Positions 1 to 7,533 of a DNA stretch of 64,000 nt are shown one piece after another. The notes beneath the pieces are model-generated. The model ran no database searches. It saw only the letters and a list, made by a program, of their open reading frames with translations, and was not told the origin of the DNA. Source of the stretch: JBQTHD01 sp052390275. Lineage in GTDB: Bacteria > Actinomycetota > Acidimicrobiia > Acidimicrobiales > AC-14. Both the position numbers and the translations under genes were made by a program. The stretch covers positions 27,925-91,924 of the forward strand of contig JBQTHD010000024.1 of NCBI GenBank assembly GCA_052390275.1, in the 5' to 3' direction. Numbering within the stretch: the stretch's first letter is position 1; every line of letters begins with the position of its first letter.

Positions 1-419
1 CCAGGGGCCCCAACTCCGAACCCCGGTTCCCCAGCAAAAAACTGGCCGAGCGCTGGGAGTGTGTGGCCGTGGTGGCAGGCGAGTTGCGAGCCTTGGAGGA
101 GGCGAGCCAGATTCCCCCCACCCGCTTCCCCGATGCTGGGTTCATGGCGGCCGCACATCTTTGGGCCGGGGGAGCCAACCTGGGGGTGGTCCTCGACGAC
201 GAAGAGATGACCGGCGGGGACTTTGTCCGAATCGTCAAGCAACTTCTGGATCTGATCAAAGGCATCGCAGTGGTGGCCGTCGGTACGGAGACCTCCAAAA
301 GCGCGGAGCGGGCGGCGTCCGCCATCATGCGGGGGGTGGTATCGGCGGCGTCAGTAGTAGCTGAGTCGGCTGAGGCGGATACTGACGTTTTGGCCCAGCA
401 GGTCCCAAGCGATGCCTGA
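1..419 (+). CDS. DSHCT-domain DEAD/DEAH-box helicase (HelY-like), C-terminal fragment
   Basis: The reading frame enters from the left edge with no start, so only the last ~138 residues of the gene are present. The visible part matches the DSHCT domain that ends Ski2/Mtr4-type RNA helicases: a conserved tryptophan after LAER, a TRFPDAGFM-like segment, WAGG, and the block MTGGDFVRIVKQLLDLI that is diagnostic of the family. The helicase core lies outside the window. In Actinobacteria this gene (helY) is common near tat genes, but the left neighbour is not visible. It ends at TGA 417-419, 21 bases before the next gene on the same strand. The family assignment is firm; the RNA substrate is unknown. 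Confidence 0.8.
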   Translation, partial: RGPNSEPRFPSKKLAERWECVAVVAGELRALEEASQIPPTRFPDAGFMAAAHLWAGGANLGVVLDDEEMTGGDFVRIVKQLLDLIKGIAVVAVGTETSKSAERAASAIMRGVVSAASVVAESAEADTDVLAQQVPSDA

Positions 420-440
420 GTCGGCAACTGTAATTGACCA

Positions 441-1073
441 GTGATCGGCAAGGGTCTGGACTGGGGCCACCCCGGGTCGGTTCCCCCGGGATCACCGACC
501 GCGAGCGCAGACGCTGAGGCCTGCGCCCTGGTCGACTGGTCCGCGTCCCGGGGTCGATCCGTTCGGTCGCAGACCGGGACGGGCCAACCGGGCCACCATG
601 AATCCATTGTCGTGCTCGCCGGCGGGGACCTTTGCCGGACCCTAGGTGGCGGAAGAAGCGACCAACCTGTTGGCGTGATCTTCCGATTGGACGCCGGTCT
701 TGCCCACCTTGACGGCGTCGAACACCGGTTTGTGGCCCACCTGGTAGTGAGGAACTGGTGGTGGGGGAGGGCATTCGTGGTCATGAACAGCCAGTGGTTG
801 GGCCCCTGGTTGGCGGCCCCTCGGGCTCATCCCGGTGATGGACTGCTGGACATCTTCGACGTGAGCCTGCCTCTGGGGCAGGTGGCGGCGGTAAAGAGCA
901 GAATTGGGATTGGAGCGCACCTTCCACACCCCGGGATCACCGAGCGCCGGACCCAGGAGACCGAGATAGATCTGGGCCGTCGGTACCGGGTGTATCTCGA
1001 TGGCCGGAGAGTCGGTCGGGCCCGCCACGTGGGTGTTCGGGTTCTCGGCGAGGCCTGGTCGGCTGCCATCTGA
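441..1073 (+). CDS. Diacylglycerol-kinase-like family protein
   Basis: This 210-residue protein starts with GTG directly downstream of the helicase gene. It carries a GGDLCRTLGG motif at residues 61-70, then MNSQWLG, APRAHPGDGLLD (residues 126-137) and HLPHPGITERR (residues 160-170). These are features of the C-terminal half of lipid kinases of the diacylglycerol/sphingosine kinase fold, where the HP-DGLLD segment helps form the active site. It is shorter than classical DgkB (~300 residues) and lacks an obvious N-terminal GGDGT nucleotide loop, unless GGDL plays that role. Kinase activity is therefore inferred, not shown. An overlapping minus-strand frame is weaker and was set aside. Confidence 0.62.
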   Translation: MIGKGLDWGHPGSVPPGSPTASADAEACALVDWSASRGRSVRSQTGTGQPGHHESIVVLAGGDLCRTLGGGRSDQPVGVIFRLDAGLAHLDGVEHRFVAHLVVRNWWWGRAFVVMNSQWLGPWLAAPRAHPGDGLLDIFDVSLPLGQVAAVKSRIGIGAHLPHPGITERRTQETEIDLGRRYRVYLDGRRVGRARHVGVRVLGEAWSAAI

Positions 1074-1104
1074 ACTTGCGGAGGCGGCTCCGGGTCCCTG
1101 ACCG

Positions 1105-1872
1105 TCACCCGGAGGAGTCGGCCCAGTCCCCCCGTTTTTGCATTACGGCCTTGAGAAGGGCCGGCCGGTCGGTCATGAGCCCGGACACCCCCAGTTCCAG
1201 CAAGCGGTTCATCTCCGCCTCGTCGTCGACCGTCCAGACATGGACCGGGAGTTCCCACCTGTGGGCGGCGGCCAGGAAGGCGGGCTCGATCAAGCGGATG
1301 CGGTGGGCGACCAGGGGCACCTGCACACAGGCTCCCCTCCGGGGCCGCCGAACCGGCAGTCCCCAGCCAGCCAGGCGAACCCGGGTGATCTCGGACGGCC
1401 CGAGCGCAGTACAGACCCGACCGCCGCTCAATCGACGGATCCGCTCCAGGCGGGGAGTGGAGAAGGATGCGATACAGACCCGGTCGAGCGAGTTGGTCCG
1501 AACCAGCGCAGCCATCAGCGCGTCGACGCAGGTGTCGGCCTTCGGATCGATGTTCACCCGAACGTCGGGCCATGACCCCAGGATGTCCTCCAACAGGGGG
1601 ATGGGCTCGCACTCAACCCGGGCGGCCGCAACCTCACTCCAAGGGGTCTCGCAGATGGTTCCGCACCGATCGGTAAGCCGATCGAGGACCGGGTCGTGGA
1701 AGGCCACCAGCATCCCGTCGACAGTGGTGTGGACGTCAGTTTCGAGATACTGGTAACCCAGGTTGACGGCGTGGGCGAAGGCTGCCATGGTGTTCTCCGG
1801 ATGCTCGCCTCCGCCGCCTCGATGGGCAAAAGCGATCGGTCGGGGGTGGTCGAGAAAGGCCCACCTGGTCAC
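1105..1872 (-). CDS. Glycerophosphodiester phosphodiesterase (GDPD/UgpQ family)
   Basis: This 255-residue protein has a GDPD-type TIM barrel and should hydrolyse glycerophosphodiesters to an alcohol and glycerol 3-phosphate. The catalytic His-Arg pair is H17-R18 in AHRGG, the PEN glutamate is E26, the metal-binding ETD is residues 44-46, and the second catalytic histidine is H59 in FHDP. The C-terminal VHVWTVDD strand and GVSGLMTDRP loop are also typical. No signal peptide is visible, so it is probably cytoplasmic. Its GTG start overlaps the stop of the upstream oligoribonuclease gene by 3 bases, which suggests a two-gene operon with orn first. Confidence 0.9.
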   Translation of the reverse strand: MTRWAFLDHPRPIAFAHRGGGGEHPENTMAAFAHAVNLGYQYLETDVHTTVDGMLVAFHDPVLDRLTDRCGTICETPWSEVAAARVECEPIPLLEDILGSWPDVRVNIDPKADTCVDALMAALVRTNSLDRVCIASFSTPRLERIRRLSGGRVCTALGPSEITRVRLAGWGLPVRRPRRGACVQVPLVAHRIRLIEPAFLAAAHRWELPVHVWTVDDEAEMNRLLELGVSGLMTDRPALLKAVMQKRGDWADSSG

Positions 1873-2429
1873 GGTTGCTTCCCCACCAGTTCAGCAGGGG
1901 ACCTGAAGATCACCTGGCGGTAGTAGGCCAACTCGGCCACGCTCTCGCGGATGTCGGCCAGGGCCCGATGCCCCCCGGACTTGGCTGGAAGCCCAGCGAG
2001 ACTTGCCGGGAACCATCGGCGGCACAGCTCCTTGACTGTTGACACGTCGATGCTGCGGTAGTGAAAAAAGGCGCCGAGCTCGGGCAGGTGGGCGGCCAGG
2101 AAGCGGCGGTCGGTTCCGATGGAGTTGCCGCAGAGTGGCACCACCCCAGCCTCGGGACAGTGGCCGCGTATGAAGTCAAGGGTGATTGACCCCGCCTCGG
2201 CCAGCGACATGGTGGAAGAGGCGATCTCGCCGAGTAAGCCGCTGCGGGTGTGCATGGACCGAACCACCTCCACCATTCCCGCCAGGGCCTCGGGGGGATG
2301 GTGAACCACCAGGTCCGGTCCCTCGGCCACGACAAGGAGGTCATCGTCGGTGATGAGGCTGGCGATCTCAACGATGACATCAGACGCCGGGTCCAGTCCG
2401 GTCATCTCGAGATCTATCCATGCCAGCAT
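1869..2429 (-). CDS. orn: Oligoribonuclease
   Basis: Orn degrades 2-5-nt RNA fragments to mononucleotides as the last step of RNA decay. The 186-residue length is normal. The DEDDh catalytic set is visible: D6 and E8 in DLEMTG, D107 in GNSIGTDRRF, and H154/D159 in GGHRALADI. It begins with ATG at 2429, just after the decayed PIN gene on the same strand, and its stop overlaps the start of the GDPD gene. NrnA, encoded at 55.4 kb, could overlap in function, as both enzymes act on very short RNA or pAp. Confidence 0.93.
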   Translation of the reverse strand: MLAWIDLEMTGLDPASDVIVEIASLITDDDLLVVAEGPDLVVHHPPEALAGMVEVVRSMHTRSGLLGEIASSTMSLAEAGSITLDFIRGHCPEAGVVPLCGNSIGTDRRFLAAHLPELGAFFHYRSIDVSTVKELCRRWFPASLAGLPAKSGGHRALADIRESVAELAYYRQVIFRSPAELVGKQP

Positions 2430-2641
2430 CGGGCGATGCTATTGCCACTGAGAGAAGCCTCGGCCTGACCCTGTGGGGAAGCGAGCGTCCGATCTCCCTG
2501 GTCAGACAACCTCGATCTCCACCCCATCGAAGGCGCGTGGCCGGCGAGGCCAAGGCGCCGCCGGCCCCGGGCGTTGACGAAATCCTGGTGCGCTTCGTGG
2601 TCGGCCACCAACAGGGGCACCGCCACACTGGTGTCGAGCAA
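2414..2641 (-). pseudogene. Decayed PIN-domain (VapC-like) toxin
   Basis: The frame opens with a TTG-initiated PIN N-terminus (LLDTSVAVPLLVADHE, with the first catalytic Asp), followed by GLAGHA. Homology then hops between frames: FDGVEIEV in a second frame, LTREIGRS in a third, then back to the first, which needs about three single-base losses between about 2475 and 2540. The rest of the PIN fold is missing, and the frame runs into the start of orn. The product would be ~75 residues against about 130 for an intact PIN toxin and would lack the later acidic residues. I interpret it as a dead toxin gene. Confidence 0.65.
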
Positions 2642-2653
2642 AACTCGGGCTCT

Positions 2654-2848
2654 TTACCGCTGGCCGGCATCGAGCAGCATCCGGACCATCTCGTCGTCGA
2701 TGAGCATGCCGGACCTCGGGATTCGAAGGGTGCCGACGTCGCAATGTCGCTTGATCACAAGGGATAGGGGGTCACCAATACCATCAATGACACGTGGGCC
2801 GCAGTATCGGTTGCTCAGCAGTCGGCCAGAGCCTGAAGGGCCTGGCAC
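2654..2848 (-). CDS. Small ORF upstream of the decayed PIN gene, possibly an antitoxin remnant
   Basis: The frame is 64 codons and ends 12 bases before the PIN-like frame on the same strand, the usual spacing of an antitoxin and its toxin. The last 25 residues (IPRSGMLIDDEMVRMLLDAG) look like real protein, while the N-terminal half is rich in Gly, Pro and Arg and may not be coding. I recognise no antitoxin fold. It overlaps the tail of the MazF gene. It could be the C-terminal piece of a lost VapB-type antitoxin, or simply an open frame. Confidence 0.25.
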   Translation of the reverse strand: MPGPSGSGRLLSNRYCGPRVIDGIGDPLSLVIKRHCDVGTLRIPRSGMLIDDEMVRMLLDAGQR

Positions 2849-3129
2849 AACTCATGGTGGCGCTGCCCGAGCAGGCCGACCTTCGAGGTGAGCGCCGTTC
2901 GGCCGATCCGCTGGAGGTTGTCGAAGCTCGCCGCGCAACTGGCGTCGAGGCCCTCGTCGATCCCTAGTGGAACTTCGGTTGGGATGCAGCGGACCGTTCG
3001 GGTGACGGGTGCTACGACTATCGCGGTGAGCACCGGCACCGCCTCAGACCGGGTGACGATGAGCACCGGCCGTCGCTTGTCCTCGGTCTCCGCCCACCAG
3101 ATCTCGCCCTGAGCCGGAACCGCTACCAA
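2815..3129 (-). CDS. MazF/PemK-family toxin
   Basis: This 104-residue protein matches MazF/PemK endoribonuclease toxins, which cleave mRNA at short sequences. The N-terminal QGEIWWAE strand, KRRPVLIVTR (the loop arginine typical of the active site), VAPVTRTVR and IPTEVPLG are all in the expected order, and the C-terminus has the SFDNLQRI segment with the usual helix. It overlaps the end of the antitoxin gene by 7 bases, so the two are translated together. It is the only type II module in this patch that I can call fully intact with confidence. Confidence 0.85.
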   Translation of the reverse strand: MVAVPAQGEIWWAETEDKRRPVLIVTRSEAVPVLTAIVVAPVTRTVRCIPTEVPLGIDEGLDASCAASFDNLQRIGRTALTSKVGLLGQRHHELCQALQALADC

Positions 3130-3371
3130 GGCTCCTCCTCGACAAGGGCCCGGGTGGCCTCGTCAAGGCCGGTGAGTTCGTCCGTAGTTTGAGGCCTGTC
3201 GGTATAACTCTGGACGATGCGCTTGGCGACGCCCTCGCGCCGGTGCTGATCCACCAGTGCGGTCAGCGCGATGCGGACCGCTTCGGAGCGGCTTTGTACG
3301 ATGCCGGCAGCCACGAGGGCGTCGACGCCATCGACGAGGTGGTCGTCGACTCTCGCAACCAGTTGCGTCAT
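3123..3371 (-). CDS. Ribbon-helix-helix antitoxin of the MazF pair
   Basis: The protein is 82 residues from ATG 3371 (an in-frame ATG lies 24 bases further upstream). The N-terminus has an MTQLVARVDDHLVDGVD strand-helix, then SRSEAVRIALTALV, which is the second helix of a CopG/MazE-type ribbon-helix-helix DNA-binding domain. The acidic tail (about residues 58-82) would wrap the toxin. It should neutralise the MazF encoded 7 bases overlapping downstream and repress their shared promoter, which must lie between 3372 and about 3395, opposite the start of the plus-strand gene. Confidence 0.8.
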   Translation of the reverse strand: MTQLVARVDDHLVDGVDALVAAGIVQSRSEAVRIALTALVDQHRREGVAKRIVQSYTDRPQTTDELTGLDEATRALVEEEPW

Positions 3372-3394
3372 GTTGCACACGCTAGCGTTGTGCA

Positions 3395-4126
3395 TTGCAT
3401 TACGTATCGCAAGGTGTCCTACGAACGGGTGTAGGAAGGCTGGTCAACCTTGGGCTGTGTGCATCCTGGGGCTTGGTCACCGGGGAGGGGCGACCACTCC
3501 GCGGCTTCATCGCCGAGAAACTGCATCCCGATCCTGTCGCTGAAGAGATCTCGTACCTGCCGGAGGTGCGCACGAAGGACCTACTCGAGGGGCTGCGCCG
3601 GCGGTCCCCGGAACGACGAGGACTGATCAGGACGGGTTTCGGCGTGCCACGCAAGCAGATCAAGCGAGCGACTTTGCCGCGCTTCGAGCTGAGCAGCGTC
3701 GGCAGCGCGCTGGAGGACGCCAAGCAGGTGCCCGTCGTCCTGCGGGCCCGGCTGACGGGAATTCTCGAACGTCTCGCCGCCGAAGGCTGCCGAGCGGCGG
3801 ACTACGCGTTGAGCGGACCGCCCCCGTGGCCGCACCTGTGCGCCGTCCACTTCGACGGATGGCGCGTGGTCGTGGCCTTCCCGACGAGAGACGAAGTCAC
3901 GATCGTCAAGATCGCTCGGCACGATCCGGCCGGCGACCCGTACGGCGAGCTTGCCAGAGACTTGCGCCTTCCGGTCTCCACCGAGCCGCGCACCAAGCCA
4001 CCGTGCTGCGACCCGGAGGGCGAGCCTCCCGTCGCCGCGAAGCTCGTCGAGGACATGCGGACGGCGTTCGCCGTACTCACCCAACGCGAGCGCCGTCAGC
4101 GATCGCACCGGTCACGCCGAACGTGA
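3395..4126 (+). CDS. Unrecognised protein with a possible RelE/ParE-like C-terminal half
   Basis: The open frame is 243 codons, but the true start is uncertain: ATG 3395 lies very close to the divergent antitoxin, and a GTG near 3728 would give a ~132-residue protein. The C-terminal part (YALSGPPPWPHLCAV, then GWRVVVAFPTRDEVTIVKIARHD) alternates short strands in a way that resembles RelE-type toxins; KPPCCD further on is distinctive but I do not recognise it. The gene converges on, and overlaps by 15 bases, a minus-strand HTH protein. The two may form a toxin-antitoxin or regulator pair, but this is inference. Confidence 0.45.
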   Translation: MHYVSQGVLRTGVGRLVNLGLCASWGLVTGEGRPLRGFIAEKLHPDPVAEEISYLPEVRTKDLLEGLRRRSPERRGLIRTGFGVPRKQIKRATLPRFELSSVGSALEDAKQVPVVLRARLTGILERLAAEGCRAADYALSGPPPWPHLCAVHFDGWRVVVAFPTRDEVTIVKIARHDPAGDPYGELARDLRLPVSTEPRTKPPCCDPEGEPPVAAKLVEDMRTAFAVLTQRERRQRSHRSRRT

Positions 4127-4633
4127 CGGCCGTTCGGAGAAGAGCTCCTCGGCGATGCGCTCGGGATCGATCGCAACACGCGAGTCGAGCTCGTCGATCC
4201 GGTCGCTGAGCTCCAGCCGGGTTCGCTGGTCGTCCAGAGCGTCGAGCACGCGCCGAAGGACACGCTCATCCTGGCCTCCACGGCGGATGATCGACACGGC
4301 TGCGAGTGCCTCGCCGAGGGATCTGGGCGTGACCGCCGCCGGTCGGGCACCGGGGATCGTCCGCAGCACGCCTCGCTCGATCCATGCCCGAGCGGTCGGT
4401 TCGGTGACGTCGAGGAGCTTCGCCGAAACCGACACCGGCACACCCGGCACCGCGTCGTCGGCCCGCTCGACGATCCGGGTCAGTTGCCTACGAACAACAG
4501 CGGGTACCCCACCCCAACCGAGGGCCCGCACGGCATCGGCCACGTCTTCGGCGATAGCGACGCTGGCACGACGATCGGCCCGAAGCTCGCGCACCCAGGC
4601 GGGCAGCGTTGCGGAGGGATCGGCAGAGACCAC
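4112..4633 (-). CDS. Helix-turn-helix protein, possible antitoxin or regulator
   Basis: The 173-residue protein starts at GTG 4633. Residues about 66-90 (SVSAKLLDVTEPTARAWIER) form a helix-turn-helix of the excisionase/MerR-like type, where a wing normally follows. The N-terminal 60 residues are helical with no known fold, and the C-terminus is a charged helix (LDALDDQRTRLELSDRID) that could dimerise. It is convergent with the 3395-4126 gene, an unusual geometry for a type II pair, which are normally co-directional. DNA binding is well supported; the partner is not. Confidence 0.55.
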   Translation of the reverse strand: MVSADPSATLPAWVRELRADRRASVAIAEDVADAVRALGWGGVPAVVRRQLTRIVERADDAVPGVPVSVSAKLLDVTEPTARAWIERGVLRTIPGARPAAVTPRSLGEALAAVSIIRRGGQDERVLRRVLDALDDQRTRLELSDRIDELDSRVAIDPERIAEELFSERPSRSA

Positions 4634-4906
4634 GGCGGCGAAGGTAGCAGGTTCTTTTGGGATCTAATCCATAATCAAAAGATAGCGAAGCCGGTGGCCG
4701 ATGCCTCAAGCGTCGACTGCAGGCAAGACGGCGCCGGCCGGTGACGGGATACCGCACGATTGGAGTAGCAGGCGGAGTAGCAAGAAGCCGGTCAACCTAA
4801 GCTGACGTCCAGCAATACGTCGCTTTGCAGGCGATCTGCGTAGAGCCGTCGATCAGTCGATCAGGCACGGGTTCACCCCCTGGCTCCTGGTCGTCGGTCG
4901 GAGAGC

Positions 4907-5484
4907 TCAACGTTGTCCTTGACTCGATACGAGTTGGTCCAACGCGAACGCGAAACGTGCTACGCCCGCTCGTCGCAGCTTCTCAACGTACTGGTCCACA
5001 CTCAGGTTCGGGCGGCGCTTGAGGTGGAGTAGCCGGTTGATGGTTTCGACTAGGGCATCGGGGGCAGTCCCCAGTCGTCGGAGGAGATAGCTCTCGGCGG
5101 TCTCGACCATGACGCCGTGATCGTCGAAGAAGCCGACGTCGAAATGCCGAAGGTTGGCGGTAATGAGCGCGGTCGCGCCGCCGGCGAGCGCGGCCATGCG
5201 CCGTGTACCCGATCGTCGGGGTCAGAACCGGGGATCGTCTCGATGATCGCCTCGTAGTCCTCGGGAGCAATTCGCCCAGTTGGAAACGCCTGTCGGATGG
5301 CGTCGGTGATCGCCCTGGCCTGCTCTGGAGTGCGGTGCTTCTCCCGCACGATCACCCGCTCCCACTCTTCGAGGAGAAAGTCGTTCCAGACAAGGTCGTG
5401 ATGGAAGTCCTCGGCCATCGAGAGCATCAGGTCCATGATCGTCATCGGGAACAAGACGTTGGTGTCGAGGTAGACCCGCTCCAC
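4907..5484 (-). pseudogene. PIN-domain toxin with an internal frameshift
   Basis: The first part (ATG 5484, MERVYLDTNVLFPMTIMD) carries the first PIN aspartate and continues to IPGSDPDDRVH, the conserved DPDD of PIN nucleases, at about 5200. Past this point the frame turns into nonsense, but a neighbouring frame starting at 5197 resumes with MAALAGGATALITANLRHFD, exactly the next expected PIN segment. A single missing base at about 5198-5202 explains this. Restored, the protein would be ~192 residues. It lies 11 bases after an HTH antitoxin gene. Either the toxin is inactivated or the base is a sequencing error. Confidence 0.75.
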
Positions 5485-5495
5485 AGACTTGTGGC

Positions 5496-5939
5496 TCAGG
5501 CGTCAGCCAGATTGGCATCCTCGACGGTCCGTCGAAACGCCTCGACTCCCGTCCGTCGCCGGTCGCGTTCGGCCTGGAAGGCGAGGATGTCGGCAAGGAG
5601 TATCCGCCTGTGCGCACTGGACGGGAGGGTCTCGCTGGCGATCACTCCCTCACCGAGCAGGCGGGAGAGGTACTGGCGAGACACGCCGAGCACCTCGGCT
5701 GCCTCATTCGGGGTGAGTACCTCGTCGGAACGAAGCACGGTCACGTTGTGACCAGCAGCGATCTCCTCGCTGGCTCGGCGAAGTAACCGGCTCAGCCCTT
5801 CCGGCAGGTCGACGCGTTCTCCAGCGGCGTCCAACGCGACGAGCGTTCCCTCCATAGCAGCCACCCGACGAGCAGCCTCCCGCGAGTCCGGTGACGAGGT
5901 GACCTCATCAGTTGCAGCCAGTCGACGTCCACGAGGCAT
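5496..5939 (-). CDS. Excisionase-type HTH antitoxin (partner of the PIN toxin)
   Basis: This 147-residue protein has a helix-turn-helix of the excisionase family at residues 75-100 (LTPNEAAEVLGVSRQYLSRL), followed by the wing-like PSSAHRRILLADI. The N-terminal 70 residues are helical and charged and probably bind the toxin or dimerise. The order HTH gene then PIN gene, 11 bases apart, is a known arrangement of type II toxin-antitoxin operons in Actinobacteria. Unlike its toxin, this gene is intact, as expected if toxin loss is tolerated but antitoxin loss is not. Confidence 0.75.
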   Translation of the reverse strand: MPRGRRLAATDEVTSSPDSREAARRVAAMEGTLVALDAAGERVDLPEGLSRLLRRASEEIAAGHNVTVLRSDEVLTPNEAAEVLGVSRQYLSRLLGEGVIASETLPSSAHRRILLADILAFQAERDRRRTGVEAFRRTVEDANLADA

Positions 5940-6141
5940 AGAGGAAGGCTAGAACGTATCTGCTGTAAGCGCAACGACCATCCGATGATCGCGAAGGAGT
6001 AGGGAGACAAGAAGGACCACGGACGTTGCGGCCTCCTTGGAGCATTGTCACAGCGCCGTGGTTAGGTGTTGTCGGCACCAGGTCACTGCTCAGATACCCC
6101 TTCGGTGAACCCGACAGGCAACTTCGGTGAAGAACTCGTGG

Positions 6142-6213
6142 AGCGGACGACGGGATTCGAACCCGCGACCCTCACCTTGGCAAGGTGATGCTCTACCACT
6201 GAGCCACGTCCGC
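6142..6213 (-). tRNA. tRNA-Gly (GCC)
   Basis: The minus strand folds into a full cloverleaf of 72 nt: a 7-bp acceptor stem starting GCGGACG, a D-arm with AGTGGTA, an anticodon loop TTGCCAA with anticodon GCC, a short variable loop, and a T-arm loop TTCGAAT. The discriminator base is U and no CCA is encoded. The toxin-antitoxin patch lies on the 3' side of the tRNA, a common site for integrating elements, but I see no repeat of the tRNA 3' end elsewhere. Confidence 0.96.
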
Positions 6214-6275
6214 AGCGCTGGGCAGACTACCAGCGGTCGCCCGCCGGCTCTACTGGGCTCTCGAAAGGTTGATCC

Positions 6276-6713
6276 TTAGCGGCCGGTGTGGCCGAAGCCG
6301 CCCTCGCCCCGGTCGCTGGCGGGAAGGCTTGTCACCTCCTGCCATTGGATCGCCTCCGCCGGGATGAGCAGCAACTGGGCAATCCGGTCGCCTTTGCGCA
6401 ACTCGTAGATATGGGTCGGATCGGTGTTAATCAGAAGCACTCTGAGTTCGCCCCGGTAGCCAGAATCGATCAGGCCCGGGGCGTTGAGGACGCTTACCCC
6501 CCGGGTGGAGGCCAGCCCGCTGCGAGGCAGAATCAACCCGGCCCAACCGTCGGGGATGGCCACTGCCACCCCAGTGGACACCAGTGCCCGTTCTCCCCCC
6601 GGACCGATCGTGAGTGTCTCGGCGGAACTCAGATCGAGTCCGGCATCACCGGCCCGGGCGTAGGTGGGGAGTTCCGTTCCAGGGTCGAGGCGGACCACGC
6701 AGACCTCGGGCAC
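6276..6713 (-). CDS. dut: dUTP diphosphatase
   Basis: Dut hydrolyses dUTP to dUMP, keeping uracil out of DNA and feeding dTMP synthesis. From GTG 6713 the protein is 145 residues, a normal size for the trimeric enzyme. The five family motifs appear in order: AGDAGLDL, PRSGLA, GLIDSGYRGEL with the catalytic Asp, RIAQLLL, and RGEGGFGHTG at the C-terminus. The frame stays open upstream to 6890, but that part would overlap the divergent gene and looks non-coding, so the shorter start is preferred. Confidence 0.93.
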   Translation of the reverse strand: MPEVCVVRLDPGTELPTYARAGDAGLDLSSAETLTIGPGGERALVSTGVAVAIPDGWAGLILPRSGLASTRGVSVLNAPGLIDSGYRGELRVLLINTDPTHIYELRKGDRIAQLLLIPAEAIQWQEVTSLPASDRGEGGFGHTGR

Positions 6714-6808
6714 GGCGTTGAACCTAACGGTTGCTCCGAATGTTCTCGGCTCGGCCAACTGGGGACAAGAATGCCCAGATGCTCGATGCCGGGCTGACAG
6801 GATGACGA

Positions 6809-7159
6809 ATGGTTGCGATCGGCGACATCCGAACTTTGGCCCTCGCGCTTCCCGGCGCCTACGAGCAGCCGTCATACGAGGGGCGGCCATCGTGGCGGAC
6901 CAAGCCTCGGATGTTCACCTGGGTTCGTGACGACCCCGAGGCTCTGGTTGTCTGGGTGGAATCCGCCGACGAGAAGCTGGCCATGATTTCGGCTGAGCCG
7001 AGGAAGTTTTTCACGACGCCCCATTACGACGGCCACGCCATTGTCCTAATCCGCCTGGATGCGATCGATCCTGACGAGGCTCGGGAGTTGATTACCGAGT
7101 CCTGGTTCCTGCGGGCTCCAGCGAACCTGGTTCGCACTTGGAAGTCCGGCATCACCTGA
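6809..7159 (+). CDS. MmcQ/YjbR family protein
   Basis: The protein is 116 residues and fits the MmcQ/YjbR family (CyaY-like fold): the N-terminal ALALPGAYEQPSYEGRPSWR, the central FTWVRDDPEALVVWV, the EKLAMISAEP strand and the C-terminal ITESWFLRAP helix are all present. Members are widespread single-domain proteins thought to bind DNA or ligands; their function is not established. It is divergent from dut with ~95 bases between the starts, so both promoters should lie there. Confidence 0.85.
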   Translation: MVAIGDIRTLALALPGAYEQPSYEGRPSWRTKPRMFTWVRDDPEALVVWVESADEKLAMISAEPRKFFTTPHYDGHAIVLIRLDAIDPDEARELITESWFLRAPANLVRTWKSGIT

Positions 7160-7197
7160 CCGTGCCTAGGGAGCCGGGATTGCCAAAGGTCAGGCCC

Positions 7198-7372
7198 TCA
7201 GGCCGCCTCCCCGAACAGCCGTTCCCGCAGGTCTGTCCGAAGCCGTGGCGGCCCGGTGGCGAGTGTTCGGCCGTCAGGGCGGATGAAGCGCACCTGGTGG
7301 TCGGGGTTGCCCGATATCCGCCAGCCCCTTCATGAACCAGGACGTGTGGTCAACCAGGCCCCCATGGAGGTG
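7198..7372 (-). pseudogene. C-terminal remnant of an HNH endonuclease
   Basis: On the minus strand, the frame ending at TGA 7198-7200 reads WRISGNPDHQVRFIRPDGR and then TLATGPPRLRTDLRERLFGEAA, the typical tail of actinobacterial HNH endonucleases of the DUF222/13E12 type. Just upstream, other frames hold VHEG, HH-like and HLHGGLVD pieces that fit the H-L-H-x-W-x-x-GG and LVHEGGW parts of the HNH motif after short deletions. The catalytic core is broken by at least one frameshift and by missing codons. It sits in a 374-base stretch with no intact gene. Confidence 0.55.
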
Positions 7373-7533
7373 TGCCATCGGTCTCCCATGCCTGCCTGGC
7401 GTCATAGGCAGCGATCCCCCGAGATCCTCAGTCACCACTCCAGCGGGAGCCCACCACCTGAAGGCCACCAGAGATTCCCACGACAACTCGGTGGTTCTCA
7501 CCGGCCGGGGCGCAAGCTTTGGTCGCGCTCAGA

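Noticed and set aside
325..774. Minus-strand open frame opposite the diacylglycerol-kinase-like gene
   Set aside because: Rich in Arg/Pro/Ser with no motif; the plus strand gives recognisable blocks such as GGDLCRTLGG.
6142..6213. tRNA-Gly as the attachment site of an integrated island
   Set aside because: No repeat of the tRNA 3' end and no integrase gene could be found in the patch, so integration is not supported.
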